From the NCBI RefSeq assembly GCF_008389435.1, contig NZ_VUYS01000011.1, positions 43,214 to 107,213 of the forward strand: DNA of 64,000 nt. Direction: 5' to 3'. The stretch comes from Candidatus Nitrosocosmicus agrestis. GTDB taxonomy: Archaea > Thermoproteota > Nitrososphaeria > Nitrososphaerales > Nitrososphaeraceae. Below, one piece after another: positions 10,061-20,290 of this stretch (positions are counted from its first letter, which is position 1; each line of letters starts with the position of its first letter). The notes below the pieces were generated by a model. That model searched no databases and had not been told where the DNA came from. It was given only the letters and a program-made list of their open reading frames with translations. The translations under genes were made by a program, and so were the position numbers.

Positions 10061-10708
10061 ATGAATGGTATTGATAAAAACCAGAAAACTTTTCTAGCCA
10101 TATTCTCGGCTTTAGCTATTATTATGACTTTGTCTCCATTAGGAACTTTTTCTAACTTGAATATAGCATATTCAAGCGGAAATCATCATAATAATGACGA
10201 TGATGATGACGGAAATAGTGCTTCACAAATAATATCTCAAGTGCAACGCTCTTTACAAAATAGCCAAGTAGTATCAGGTGATGACATTGAAGATTCTGGC
10301 AACAACTTCAACTTCCAGAACCAAGATAATTCCGGTAACAACGCAGCCGCACAAAGAGGTGGAGATAATGACGATGATGATGATGGAAATAACTCCAACC
10401 AAGGTATCGGTCAATCTCAATCTTCACGTCAAAATTCTCAATGTGTGGCTGGAGGTAGTCTGAGTAACTCTTGCAACAATGTCAGTTTCCAAAACCAAGA
10501 TAATTCCGGTAACAACGCAGCCGCACAAAGAGGTGGAGATAATGACGATGATGATGACGGAAATAACTCCAACCAAGGTATCGGTCAATCTCAATCTTCA
10601 CGTCAAAATTCTCAATGTGTTTCTGGAGAAGATGCAATTGTTTCGTGCGACAATGTCAGTTTCCAAAATCAAGTAAATAGTGGATTCAATGTATTAGGAC
10701 AAAATTAG
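10061..10708 (+). CDS. Secreted Asp/Asn/Gln-rich repeat protein
   Basis: 215 residues. An N-terminal signal segment (about 10-37) is followed by low-complexity repeats. A 58-residue unit occurs about 2.5 times: N-Q-D-N-S-G-N-N-A-A-A-Q, then G-D-N-D-D-D-D-D-G-N-N-S-N-Q, then G-Q-S-Q-S-S-R-Q-N-S-Q-C and a second Cys about ten residues later. The runs of five Asp followed by G-N resemble calcium-binding loops, and the paired Cys in the last two units could form disulfides on the outside. Two copies are almost identical at DNA level, pointing to recent duplication or conversion. Probable cell-surface or matrix protein; no enzyme motif is visible. Confidence 0.82.
   Translation: MNGIDKNQKTFLAIFSALAIIMTLSPLGTFSNLNIAYSSGNHHNNDDDDDGNSASQIISQVQRSLQNSQVVSGDDIEDSGNNFNFQNQDNSGNNAAAQRGGDNDDDDDGNNSNQGIGQSQSSRQNSQCVAGGSLSNSCNNVSFQNQDNSGNNAAAQRGGDNDDDDDGNNSNQGIGQSQSSRQNSQCVSGEDAIVSCDNVSFQNQVNSGFNVLGQN
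10319..10446 (+). repeat. Intragenic tandem repeat, copy 1
   Basis: 128 nt that recur at 10493-10620 with one visible difference (GATGATGATGATGG against GATGATGATGACGG). The offset is 174 nt, exactly 58 codons, so copy number can change without breaking the frame. Confidence 0.9.
10493..10620 (+). repeat. Intragenic tandem repeat, copy 2
   Basis: Second copy of the 128-nt unit. The sequence between the copies (10447-10492) is diverged and encodes the inter-cysteine segment, so the homogenised and variable parts alternate. Confidence 0.9.
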
Positions 10709-11040
10709 TCCATTTCTTCTATCATTTTTATGACGTTGATTTTGTTTTACTCGCTCCAACAATCATGGTTAATTCGTTAGACTGAAGCTATAACTTTGTC
10801 AATACAATGTAAGGTTTGTCTTACATGAAAATTTTGATCTATCAAGATCTTTTTACCTAAAGATGAATTAATAAATTCCAAGGAATTCCATCGTTAAATA
10901 AATAATACCACAACTACATCGGTTATATCAATCTGCTATGAGACCACTTGACAACCAATTAACAGATCTAAAAAGATAGTCTTTACTACAATTGATAAGA
11001 ATAATAAGTCAAATAGTTATATAAAAAGAATTATATGTAT
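10709..11040. other. Intergenic, convergent genes
   Basis: Spacer between the converging repeat-protein and metallo-beta-lactamase genes. T-rich stretches after 10708 may serve as terminators; nothing else is recognised. Confidence 0.4.
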
Positions 11041-11820
11041 TTAGGTAACATTATATTCTAATTTTTGACCAAGAAGCATATTAGTATAGGCAAAATCTTT
11101 ATCCATAATTGCATCAGCGTATCTGTTAAACATAGATTTATCTATACATGATCCATGCATTGGAAATACCATATTCGGGTTAAGGCTTACAAGCCGTTTC
11201 GTAGTCTCCCGAACAGGTCTTTCTGAAGCGAAAATGCCTACAGCTCTGTATAGGGAAATCATTGATTCAGATAGATCCTCTGAAACAACTGGTTTATTTT
11301 GACCGGGTTGAATATACAAATCTGAAGTAAACAAAGACTTTGTATTTTCTTCAAATATCATCATGCTGTCCCAATGATGAACATGAGGAGTCATAATAAA
11401 TCTCAATGTTTTTTTACCAGTTTTAAGAACTTCTCCATCCCAAAATGAGATGTGATCTACTGGCATATTATACCATCCTGTGAGATTTAATTTTGAGCTT
11501 AGGTCACTGCAAACCAATCTGGCCCGAGGACTTTTTAGAAACTCCATTCCACCCCACTCATCGCTTTCGAAGTGAAGAAATGCCACATACCCGAGTTTGT
11601 CAAGTTGTATTACCTCTTTTACCTTCTCTTCAATCAAGGGGTACATTCCCATTGGGCCAGTATGAATTAATGTAGGAGTCTCATCATTAATCAGAAATTG
11701 GTTAAATGTAATGCCGTAGGTATCAACCAAACCACATATTCTATAAATTCCATCACATATTTCAGAGATAGAAACTTCTACATCTTTAGGGTTTAGGGTT
11801 GTCTTACTCATTTCCTGCAT
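11041..11820 (-). CDS. Flavodiiron-type metallo-beta-lactamase (ODP-like)
   Basis: 259 residues matching the metallo-beta-lactamase half of flavodiiron proteins, without the flavodoxin domain. Di-metal ligand candidates are H83-F-E85-S-D87, H146 or H148 (T-P-H-V-H-H-W-D), D167 (F-T-S-D-L-Y) and H222 (F-P-M-H-G). The His after the first Asp in the usual H-x-E-x-D-H motif is Glu here, as in some oxygen-binding di-iron (ODP) proteins. Likely role: oxygen or NO reduction or sensing in the cytoplasm, with electrons from an outside donor. The ATG at codon 4 is a possible alternative start. Single gene, convergent with the repeat protein. Confidence 0.82.
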   Translation of the reverse strand: MQEMSKTTLNPKDVEVSISEICDGIYRICGLVDTYGITFNQFLINDETPTLIHTGPMGMYPLIEEKVKEVIQLDKLGYVAFLHFESDEWGGMEFLKSPRARLVCSDLSSKLNLTGWYNMPVDHISFWDGEVLKTGKKTLRFIMTPHVHHWDSMMIFEENTKSLFTSDLYIQPGQNKPVVSEDLSESMISLYRAVGIFASERPVRETTKRLVSLNPNMVFPMHGSCIDKSMFNRYADAIMDKDFAYTNMLLGQKLEYNVT

Positions 11821-11996
11821 AGAATTCTATTACTTTAGTCACTTAAAAAAACTTTTGATGCTGTACTTCAATGTAGATACAGAATTAATTTTGCATCGTA
11901 TCTAATGAATAAATTTGATACCGATTAAATAGATGAATAATCATTATTTTAAAAAGTATTTGATTTAGAATTTGGTCAATGTAATTTGATCGAATC

Positions 11997-12122
11997 TCAT
12001 CCTCTATCCTCTTTAAAGGTTTTTGGATGCTTGACAAATTTACCTAATGCCGTCAACATGGCTGAAGCAGGACGCTCAAAGCAATCAGAACTTATCCAAC
12101 CAATATGGTTAATCAAATTCAT
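11997..12122 (-). pseudogene. Short coding remnant or 41-aa microgene
   Basis: An ATG-started frame of 41 codons ends in TGA. It reads M-N-L-I-N-H-I-G-W-I-S-S-D-C-F-E-R and ends K-H-P-K-T-F-K-E-D-R-G, a composition that looks coding. The same frame continues upstream for eight codons (Y-L-V-D-N-T-F-Q) before a stop, and a different frame upstream also reads plausibly. I take it as the C-terminal remains of a lost gene; family not recognised. Confidence 0.35.
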
Positions 12123-13006
12123 TTGAAAAGTGTTATCAACAAGGTATCAGTCTGACCAGCATGACAAATTTTTTTGAAAAAGTGGATACACTAGTAATTT
12201 CATTTTGTTAGATGGTAAACTATCTGATAGTTAAATTCAACAACGAACAAGATTTAGTAATGGATATAAATTTCTTTTAACAGTAAAATGTTTTATTCAA
12301 GGGTGGGTAGACTTATCGCATTGTTATCTTCGATTTCATTATTGATTTTAATGCCCAATTTTTTACATGAACAGATTCCATGTACAAACACAAACACTCG
12401 CTTCCTATTAAAAACTGTTAACATTGATTTACTATTCTGCTTGTGTTCATTATCTTCTACCTATTTTTTAGTAACCTAATAAAGTTAAAATATTGAGTTT
12501 GGAAAAAGTTTTTATATAATTCGTTATGCACTACCTTGGCAAAATGATACTCCAGTTAATCGCCAGTATATTACTCCAGCACGTCATGTATGTTTTTAAC
12601 TTATTATTGTCCCAGTTAGCATATTATATAACTTTGTCTACTTATTTCATAATACTGAATTATTCAGACATTGTGCGAGTTAGCAAGGCAAGTCCATAAC
12701 AGTGAATCAAAATATTTTCCTATATTCTTTGTTAACCCTATGAGGATAGTACCTGCAATGAATCGAGGGTAATTTAACATTTAATGTGGTAATTGATCTA
12801 TAAACATTTGATATGATTTAGTGCTTTTGAATATAACCGTGCAACAAGAAATCAGGATTTATCTCAATTTGCTAACTATATAAGACAACTTCTTAGATGA
12901 TATAGTCAAAAATTATACTTTTTAATGATTATTACAACTGTTAGAATAAAATCTACTTGTTACTTCCTTCAAACGCAATATCAACCGATTAACTAATTAC
13001 ATAATA
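12123..13006. other. Intergenic region
   Basis: AT-rich. One frame at 12288-12479 could encode a 63-residue hydrophobic peptide, but it lacks motifs and its composition is not convincing. Nothing else is seen. Confidence 0.45.
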
Positions 13007-13201
13007 ATGACTTTTGAATTTGATTTGTCTCTGATAGTTTGCCCAACATGTAATAGGGTTAACGATAATATGCTAATAGTAATAGGGAAGCACGAATTCT
13101 ATAACAGCTATATCAATGAGACTCCACTGTACGAAATTCTGTGTCAAAGATGTAAAAAATTATTTATAAAAAGAGTATCACTATCGATCACAGAAAAATA
13201 A
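13007..13201 (+). CDS. Zinc-ribbon miniprotein
   Basis: 64 residues with two cysteine pairs, C12-P-T-C15 and C46-Q-R-C49, a classic zinc-ribbon arrangement. The intervening 30 residues are polar. Single zinc ribbons of this size are common in archaea as RNA- or protein-binding accessories. No further domain is visible and the genes around are not linked. A similar but unrelated-looking ribbon lies about 0.8 kb downstream on the other strand. The ATG start is preceded by AT-rich, TATA-like DNA. Confidence 0.6.
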   Translation: MTFEFDLSLIVCPTCNRVNDNMLIVIGKHEFYNSYINETPLYEILCQRCKKLFIKRVSLSITEK

Positions 13202-14021
13202 TCTTAAAATCGAATGTTATTAGGAAATACAGTAACAGGTCACAAGTGAAACCCTGATTAAATTCTACTTTCCTATTTATTATGCAGCCAATGAAATTTA
13301 AATTGTTCCCCTTTTTATTCCTTCTTTTCGCTGTTACATTTTGAAAAATTTTTAAAAGAATATGAAATTCATAGTGTTAATATAGAATCGCTTACTACTA
13401 TGTGCATTCGAGGTTAATTGGTCATTCATTTAATTTTTAATGCAAAATGTATCTTGGATTATCTATTTTGAACTACATCAATATCAAAAAATAGATCTGA
13501 AACCAATGAATGTATTTTAATTTTATCTTCACTCTACATATGGATGATGACTATTTCTTAATCATCATCCAAAAAATACAAACTATATGGCATAATAATA
13601 ACTAAGTATACCCTCTTGCAGATGAATAAAAATTACTAAAATTGATAAATTCACTCATTTAACCATATGTACTGCTTTTCATAGTTGAAATCTTAAAATC
13701 AAATTAGGGTCGGTCTAAATTGGCAAAGCATAGTATAAAAATTACACTAGATCAACCTAAGAATGAATCTATCAAACAAATCGTTAATTAGTGTTAATCA
13801 TGACCATCAACACTACGAACTAATTTTGTGGCAATCTACCTTTATGTGTAGTGGGATAATCTTGTAACTATTCAAATTTGCGGATTTGGTCAAGAATCTA
13901 TATTATTTATTGTATTAATAACAAACCTAATTTAACAAAGTTTTTTACAATTACGATGAATGCAGTTTGACATTTTAGCTGGGAGCCCTCAATCGCTTTT
14001 TCCAAACTAGTGAGTGCAGAG
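13202..14021. other. Intergenic region
   Basis: About 820 nt between two converging small genes. No coding frame with recognisable features and no repeat were seen. Confidence 0.5.
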
Positions 14022-14252
14022 TTAAGAATGATCTCTAAAAATTTCTTCCAATTTGGATATTTTATGTTTACACTTACCACACGTAATAAACCAATTTCCA
14101 AGTCCAAGTTGCTCTATTGTTTCAATAGGAGTGGATTGGTCTACATACTTATCTGCGACTGTGGGTTGAAAATTTTCCTTCTGACCACATTTTGGACAGC
14201 CCACAATCATGATTTGACTCACTAAATCACCTATTTTTCCGTTAAAAGTCAT
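14022..14252 (-). CDS. Zinc-ribbon miniprotein
   Basis: 76 residues with cysteine pairs C19-P-K-C22-G and C58-G-K-C61 separated by a polar segment. This is a single zinc ribbon with a short N-terminal helix and a charged tail. The ATG start gives M-T-F-N-G-K. Likely nucleic-acid or protein binding; the exact function is not recognisable. The Cys spacing is clear, so the metal site is well supported. Confidence 0.62.
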   Translation of the reverse strand: MTFNGKIGDLVSQIMIVGCPKCGQKENFQPTVADKYVDQSTPIETIEQLGLGNWFITCGKCKHKISKLEEIFRDHS

Positions 14253-15585
14253 ATACTCATCCTATTCAATACATCGGACTTATAGTTTTATTCTTGACCT
14301 TAATCTACGAATATCGTTTATAGCAAATTTTGATTTAATTTTCGACTTTTTCACCGAGAATCTCCACAAGGAACTTTATATCAATATGCCATATCTATTT
14401 GAAATGTTGATTATTGGGTTGTGCTAATGGGTGATGAGAATGTTATGGCCCATTAAATGAAAACATGAACTGCTAATTCAACTTCCATATGTTTGAGTCA
14501 AAATTCATTTTTTTTGATTTTAACAACTGAGTGCTGTTTAAGGACAGACATCTCGCCCACTACACTTTTCACTTTCGAATCTGTAAGTCGATGAAAAAAA
14601 TAATAGGAATTCCAACAGAGGACGAATTTCTTATAATAGTATCTTTGGTTTGTAATACAACTAGACGCTATTTTATGCTATTTGCTTATTCTAACCTCTT
14701 GTTTTTCTTAATAAGGACATTGTTACATCAATGTGCATCAAATATGTACTGACCTGTTCTAAGAGGGTTTCAAATCTTCAAAATAGAGGCAAAAAAAGAT
14801 CGATTATCAATAACAGAAATATTAATGTAGATTCAGGCTGATTGGTTGACTGTAAAGTTCCATTTAATATCTGACCAAAGTTAAAATGCAGTTACCACCT
14901 TTATAGATTCTTACTGTATTAAAGGTTTTCAATTGTCACTTCTGTTATAAATTGTTTATTTAAGACTCAAGATTATTACATTCTACCCGATATTTGGTAT
15001 ATTTGTAATGATCGACAGTTTTTTTTCTGAATCGATTACTATGTTGAGTACAATGCCTGCATTTCTAATAAATTTGCTGAATTTCTTCAGTAAGCTACAT
15101 AAACTTTACATTCGTCTTATTTTTTGTGACCATAAAACTATTGGTGATTACCCCTTTTAACTAATACTTCTTTGTCGTATTAATAAATGACAATCTTACA
15201 AAATCTTGCTGAAAACGGGTAGTTCTAACTGTGATTTCCAAATTGTAATTAAATTCCTAATTTCTCATTTGAACCAAGATCGGTATTCAAAACAAAGATC
15301 GCCAAATTATTTATCGCTGTGAAAATCTAAATATGAATCATGAATGTTCTCTCTTATAATATTTACCAGTAGCAAATACAACTCATGAATTTCCACTCAC
15401 CCATTAGTTTGTAATTCTCGAATTATAATTGTACGGATGGTACACTTTCAAGGGTCGTTATTTTGGATTGATCTTCACTTTGGTTATTATGACATGATCT
15501 TTGGCTCGACATAATTCTCCATGATGGAATCTTTGCAGGTGTTAAACAACTAATTACTTTTCTAAATCTTCGAGGGATATTTGTC
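14253..15585. other. Long intergenic region
   Basis: About 1.3 kb of AT-rich sequence. The open frames here (for example 14531-14752) show no motif. A frame overlapping the start of the next gene at 15423-15692 is a shadow of it. No RNA gene was recognised. Confidence 0.5.
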
Positions 15586-16104
15586 TTACAGGATCTCCTT
15601 GATTGACCTCCCATATGACTCGATAGATGATATATCCTCGATTGATTTTCTATTTTTCGTGTTTCCCTTAATCCGATTTTTAGGATATCCAAAACCCAAT
15701 ACCGCAGATATATTTAAATTAGATGGTAGATTGAAGTGCTTTCTCATTTGATCTGGAATCACACCGGTGTAAATCCCTGAACCTATCCCTTCGTCCCACG
15801 CTGACAATTGCATATTTTGAATCAGTCTTCCTGCATCCAACAAGTGAAATGAATACTTTGGGTCTGTTAGAATTATTATGGCAAAATTTGCTCCGATTAT
15901 CCATTGTCCACTTGTGCTTGAATCTGATAATTTTTTCAAATTATCTTTTTCTCTAACCAAGATAAATCTCCAATGTTGGGTATTTAAACCACTGCCAGTT
16001 TTTCTTGCCGATTCCAATATTTCTTTTATGGAATTTGTTGAGACCTCATCAGAACTAAATTCACGGATGTCTAACTTTGTAGCAATGCATTCGCGGGTAT
16101 TCAT
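15586..16104 (-). CDS. Nitroreductase-family FMN oxidoreductase
   Basis: 172 residues. The N-terminal R-E-F-S-S-D-E-V, the segment A-R-K-T-G-S-G-L-N-T-Q-H-W-R-F (FMN phosphate and substrate region, about 33-47), D-A-G-R-L-I-Q-N-M-Q-L-S-A-W-D-E-G-I-G-S (about 91-110) and the closing G-F-G-Y-P-K with a basic R-x-K-x-N-x-K-N-R-K tail all fit the nitroreductase fold. It probably reduces a small quinone, nitro or flavin substrate with NAD(P)H; the physiological substrate is unknown. Length is normal for the short members of the family. Start ATG at 16104. Confidence 0.82.
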   Translation of the reverse strand: MNTRECIATKLDIREFSSDEVSTNSIKEILESARKTGSGLNTQHWRFILVREKDNLKKLSDSSTSGQWIIGANFAIIILTDPKYSFHLLDAGRLIQNMQLSAWDEGIGSGIYTGVIPDQMRKHFNLPSNLNISAVLGFGYPKNRIKGNTKNRKSIEDISSIESYGRSIKEIL

Positions 16105-16603
16105 ATATATAGTAATTCAATAGAACAATATGATTTTAAAGCATTTCATCTATTTCCTAAACTTTAAGAACCTTTCAAAGATTATGCGCTGTATTTTTTA
16201 TAAAATCTTTCTTCAACGGTGGAATTGTGGAAACAAGGGGGATCAAATAAAAAGTGACCAGACAAAAAAAACCAATATTTTTCAATTTATTATTAAAGAG
16301 TTCATTTATAGCAAGGTACGAATGAGTTCATTTGAACCATCAAATTATTTTGAATCTTGTCCTGGTTATGCACTCTATACAAGGGAGACTAAAAAAATTT
16401 TCGACTCCATGGTGATATGGAAGCCGTTATCCTGTGATTTCCCCAGGTAAGGGACCCAAAAATTATAATTATTTATCATGTATAGATCAATGATCGGTTT
16501 ATTTTCCGGGTCTGAATGAGAACTTTATAAGAAAGTATATCTTGAACATGTTAAATTATATCGGTATTTTATGAATTTATCCCTTCAATGGTGGGATTTT
16601 ATT
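16105..16603. other. Intergenic region with a weak open frame
   Basis: A 106-codon frame on the plus strand (16130-16450) is mostly low quality, but its last 43 codons (from an internal ATG near 16322) read like protein, including S-C-P-G-Y-A-L-Y-T-R-E-T-K-K. I do not recognise it and do not call a gene. Confidence 0.35.
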
Positions 16604-17857
16604 TTACCTTAGATAGATTGTTACGTTAGTACCTGGATTTATTCTCTTTACAGTTATGATTCTTTCATCATAGTGATCACAAATTATGTTATCATTCTTT
16701 AATTCAATTTTTTTGTCCACTTTGAAGGATACATCTGTTACTGCGTGTTGACTAGATTGGATAGTAATTTTATTACCTGTCTCTGTAAATTTGATTTTTC
16801 TTATGTCTTGTATTCTTTGATACAGATCATAAAAGTTCGTCTTCCATGAAAAGGGTATTTTATCAAGTAAATTCAGAATCAGACTCCATTGGGTAAACAA
16901 ATTGTCCCTAGTTATTTTGTATTGATGCCAATCGTAAAAGTAATGATGGTAATGGTTAAGGATGCAAATTGGATTCCTATATATTTTACAGTGTGCAACA
17001 GTTCTATATACCCAATTTAAAAATACTTTCGATTCGCTTGCAATTAGTTCTTTTTCATCTTGTGAAATCGGATTAAGTTTGAGCCTTCTTGGTATGTACA
17101 GCGGTAATCCATTCTTGGGTTCGGCCTTAAAATAATCTAAATTTGACATCATAAGAGGTATTATAAAACCTTTGTTAGCAAATTTCTTAATGATTCTAAG
17201 AACAAGATACGATTTTATCTTGCTAGGTATCAGATTTGATCTGAACAATTTATGATATTTCGACTGGCCGTAGACTGGAATCATGCCTGCACGAGAAATT
17301 AAATTAATGTTTTCATAAGAAATATCATCATAAGGGGGAACGAATATTAGCGGATCAATATTAAATGACTTTTTTAAAATATTCCTGCCGATATTTAAAT
17401 ATGCTTCAAAATTACTTTCATATTTTTGATCTTTATTTACGGGATCGATTATATTATGTATTGGAACCTTTTCCCTTGAATCTTCTACAGGGTTGAGTAT
17501 TCTGGGATAAAACATCTCACTGAATTCTCCTCTGCCGTTAGATAGTTTGTGAGTAAGTCCATGTTGAATAATTTCGACCTGATTCATTGCAATTTTTTCC
17601 CTTAAGTATGAGCATAACTTATCATTTTTTTCAATAGAATAGCAATTTTTTTGTACATTCCTATAATTTGGTGGGACGCAAGGATCATTCATAGAAATTT
17701 GGTAGGGGATGATAGAAAAACTCACTTTAAAGCTTTTTTTCCAAGCTTCTGAATATATCAAATTTAGCTTATTATACTGAGTAAAAAAATTGATGTCATC
17801 ATCACGTATTAAAATTGGGATCTTACCACAAGGTCCTATTAGTGGAACAATTTTCAA
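16604..17857 (-). CDS. Polysaccharide-deacetylase-like protein (DUF2334-type)
   Basis: 417 residues starting with TTG. Motifs of the NodB/DUF2334 deacetylase barrel: R18-D-D-D-I-N near the N-terminus (metal and catalytic Asp), E-I-I-Q-H-G-L-T-H-K (second metal motif, H-x3-H), F-V-P-P-Y-D-D and the C-terminal H-Y-H-H-Y-F-Y-D. The last 75 residues form an additional mostly beta segment. Likely a cytoplasmic or surface-associated carbohydrate deacetylase or hydrolase acting on glycans. There is no signal peptide. A stand-alone gene with upstream DNA that has no other clear function. Confidence 0.68.
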   Translation of the reverse strand: MKIVPLIGPCGKIPILIRDDDINFFTQYNKLNLIYSEAWKKSFKVSFSIIPYQISMNDPCVPPNYRNVQKNCYSIEKNDKLCSYLREKIAMNQVEIIQHGLTHKLSNGRGEFSEMFYPRILNPVEDSREKVPIHNIIDPVNKDQKYESNFEAYLNIGRNILKKSFNIDPLIFVPPYDDISYENINLISRAGMIPVYGQSKYHKLFRSNLIPSKIKSYLVLRIIKKFANKGFIIPLMMSNLDYFKAEPKNGLPLYIPRRLKLNPISQDEKELIASESKVFLNWVYRTVAHCKIYRNPICILNHYHHYFYDWHQYKITRDNLFTQWSLILNLLDKIPFSWKTNFYDLYQRIQDIRKIKFTETGNKITIQSSQHAVTDVSFKVDKKIELKNDNIICDHYDERIITVKRINPGTNVTIYLR

Positions 17858-18126
17858 TTGTAATCAGATATAAATACCAAACTTTTAAATGATATACCTG
17901 TACGATCTATACCAAATAGCAAGTTCAGGATGATTCCATACATGTTTGCTCAGAGATACTTGTATATTTCTTAAAAACAAAAATTCAAAATTTAATAATC
18001 TGGTAACTAATAAAATAACAATATTATAGGATGTTATAAAAAAGACTAACAATGTATTTTTTCCTAGCATAATAGCTTTTGCCTAGAGTGGACATCATAT
18101 GGCTTTATGAAGCTTTGAAGAGAAGA

Positions 18127-18312
18127 TTAGAATTCTAAAAAAACTAACCCTGGACCTGATAGAATTTGTATCTGTCTGTTTCCAGACCCCCTACTTATAT
18201 TCTCATTTGGTTCTTCCAGTATGATATAATGGTTGAAGTCTGAATTAATTAATTTTCCAACATTTCGAAATACTTTCTGTCTCCTTTTATCAAACAAATG
18301 TCTTGATACCAA
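18127..18312 (-). CDS. Possible 61-residue small protein
   Basis: A TTG-started frame reads basic at the start (R-H-L-F-D-K-R-R-Q-K) and then mixed polar and hydrophobic, with no motif. Codon usage looks protein-like and no better frame overlaps. It is divergent from PPK2 with about 60 nt between starts. Could be a real small gene or a remnant. Confidence 0.33.
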   Translation of the reverse strand: MVSRHLFDKRRQKVFRNVGKLINSDFNHYIILEEPNENISRGSGNRQIQILSGPGLVFLEF

Positions 18313-18340
18313 ATTAAACTATTGTTGAGAATTTTGGAAT

Positions 18341-18350
18341 AATAAATAAA
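18341..18350 (+). promoter_or_regulatory. Putative TATA box for ppk2
   Basis: AATAAATAAA lies about 28 nt before the GTG start at 18374, the spacing expected for leaderless archaeal transcripts. Inferred from position only. Confidence 0.35.
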
Positions 18351-18373
18351 CCGGGTCTACTACATTTTACCTT

Positions 18374-19189
18374 GTGGACCCGTATGATGAACTAAAGCTT
18401 AACCTTTCTCACAATTCCAGGTCATTTAATTTATCCGATCTAAATCCTGACCTTTCTGGATCAAAGTCAAAGAAAGATTTGGAATCTGATTTAGATGCGA
18501 TTTTGTCTAACCTTGCGGACCTTCATTACAAACTATACGCTGAAAATAAACGATCAGTTTTGGTAATATTGCAAGGGGTTGACGCTGCAGGAAAAGATGG
18601 AACTATTCGACAGGTAATGCGGGGCCTAAATCCTCAAAGTTGTAACATAAAGTCATTCAAAAAACCAAATGACGAAGAATTGTCGCATGATTATCTTTGG
18701 AGGATACATAATTCAATCCCTTCCTATGGACATGTTGGTATTTTTAACCGGTCTTATTACGAAGATTTAGTCGAACCAGCAATTATTGGATCATTGCCGA
18801 AGAAAATATTTAAAAACAGGATTAGACAAGTAAATTTTTTTGAAAGATACCTATCGGAAAATAATGTTACAATAGTTAAAATATTCCTGTATATTAGTAA
18901 AGATGAACAAAAAAAGAGAATACTACAAAGAATACATGATCCCAAAAAGAATTGGAAATTTTCAGAGGCAGACCTGATAAGTCACAAGAATTGGCAAAAA
19001 TATATGCAGTTATATTCAAATATCTTAAATCAAACGAACAAGAAATGGGCTCCTTGGTTTGTGATTCCAGCAAATGTAAAGTACTTTAGAAATTGGGCTG
19101 TTTCATCCATTTTACTAAGAATATTTGAAACAATTAATCCTCAATTTCCTAATATAAGCATAGATCCAGATAATTACATCTTTGAATAA
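18374..19189 (+). CDS. ppk2: Polyphosphate kinase 2 family phosphotransferase
   Basis: 271 residues, GTG start. PPK2 enzymes move phosphate between polyphosphate and nucleotides (ADP, AMP or GDP). Walker A is G68-V-D-A-A-G-K-D-G76; the Walker B region is V-G-I-F-N-R-S-Y-Y-E-D (about 121-131); the lid and basic groove carry R-I-H-D-P-K-K-N-W-K-F. Length fits the single-domain class. The direction (ADP phosphorylation or polyphosphate synthesis) cannot be told from sequence. The hemerythrin-like gene follows 246 nt later, too far to be sure of an operon. In this group of archaea PPK2 would provide an energy or phosphate reserve. Confidence 0.9.
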   Translation: MDPYDELKLNLSHNSRSFNLSDLNPDLSGSKSKKDLESDLDAILSNLADLHYKLYAENKRSVLVILQGVDAAGKDGTIRQVMRGLNPQSCNIKSFKKPNDEELSHDYLWRIHNSIPSYGHVGIFNRSYYEDLVEPAIIGSLPKKIFKNRIRQVNFFERYLSENNVTIVKIFLYISKDEQKKRILQRIHDPKKNWKFSEADLISHKNWQKYMQLYSNILNQTNKKWAPWFVIPANVKYFRNWAVSSILLRIFETINPQFPNISIDPDNYIFE

Positions 19190-19435
19190 GGCGTACATTT
19201 TAAATGCTGCTTGAAAAAAACTGATAAGGTATATTAGAGGCAAAACAATATGTCTATGTATATAAATCAAAAATTCATTTATAAAATACACTGTTTAATT
19301 GAGCAAAAATCTTGGCTAATAGTTAATACTATACGGCTGAGAAATAGGGTCAAAACAATAGATAAATCCACATTAAACTTGATTGTAGTTCTTTATAAGA
19401 TAAAACTATTATTCATCTTATCCTTGATCTAGACC

Positions 19436-19984
19436 GTGAGTCCTACTGATTCATTAAGACGTGATCATCTTTTAATTGAAAAAATGATAAATGCACTCAA
19501 AATTGTTTCTTCTATGCTAAGAGAAGGAAAATCAATTCCATCTCCAATATTAAAACAAGCAATTGACTTTTCAATCAATTTTACCAACACCTGTCACCAT
19601 GGCAAAGAAGAAGAATCTCTATTTCCGGCTTTGGAAAAAAAAGGTATGCCTAAACAAGGGGGGCCAATCGCTAGGATGCTCTACGAACATGAAATAACAA
19701 CGAACCTAGCAAGTGCCATAGTGGCATCTACGGAATCTTATTTACATGGGTCTGAAGCAGATAGATTAGTTTCAGATATTGATAATTATGTTGAACATGT
19801 TGAAATGCATTTAGCAAAGGAAAATCAAAGGTTATTTGTTATGGCGGACATGATACTGTCCGATCAATCTCTAGATGTTGATCAAGAATTAGAGGTAGTT
19901 GAAAAGACAAAGCTAGAAAGTATGAATCAATCGCGTCATCATTATGAAAAAATTGTTGATGAACTTGAAGCAATCAATAAGTGA
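19436..19984 (+). CDS. Hemerythrin-like (HHE) domain protein
   Basis: 182 residues, GTG start. A four-helix hemerythrin-type bundle with candidate di-iron ligands H11 (R-D-H-L), H54/H55 (C-H-H-G-K-E-E-E), E59, H85 (Y-E-H-E), H121 (V-E-H-V-E-M-H), H125 and E129. These positions follow the HHE cation-binding pattern. Possible roles are oxygen or NO sensing, iron handling or protection against reactive oxygen. A charged C-terminal helix (about 145-182) is added. No signal peptide, so cytoplasmic. Same strand as PPK2. Confidence 0.88.
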   Translation: MSPTDSLRRDHLLIEKMINALKIVSSMLREGKSIPSPILKQAIDFSINFTNTCHHGKEEESLFPALEKKGMPKQGGPIARMLYEHEITTNLASAIVASTESYLHGSEADRLVSDIDNYVEHVEMHLAKENQRLFVMADMILSDQSLDVDQELEVVEKTKLESMNQSRHHYEKIVDELEAINK

Positions 19985-20290
19985 AGTGCCAGGTTAAGAA
20001 TGTACAAGATTGAGAATCCCTTTTTTTTCTTGAGTATAGTCAAATTAATTAGAATTGGTTTTTCCCTTATTGTTATAGGTCTCTGATTCTCCAATCAATT
20101 CAAATCAATTGACGATTTATTAGGCAAGACTATCAAGTAATAATTTGAATTTGGTTAGATTAAGAGCAACATTACCCCTTTCGTCAGTCAATAGACATTT
20201 TATCTAACCTAAATCAAGAGATGTTTCCCTTTATCTTAACACCTACCAATACAAGTGTAATTTATTTTTTGTAAAAAAATCAAAGGTTAT
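19985..20290. other. Intergenic, convergent genes
   Basis: About 300 nt between convergent genes. The T8 run near 20021-20028 may terminate the hemerythrin-like gene. Nothing else seen. Confidence 0.4.

Noticed and set aside
10278..10676. Alternative frames inside the Asp-rich repeat gene
   Set aside because: They are out-of-frame translations of the repeats without a signal peptide or start context.
12288..12479. Possible 63-residue membrane protein
   Set aside because: One hydrophobic start but a random-looking rest; no supporting context.
15423..15692. Minus-strand frame overlapping the nitroreductase end
   Set aside because: The nitroreductase already reaches normal length with its family ending; this frame has no motif.
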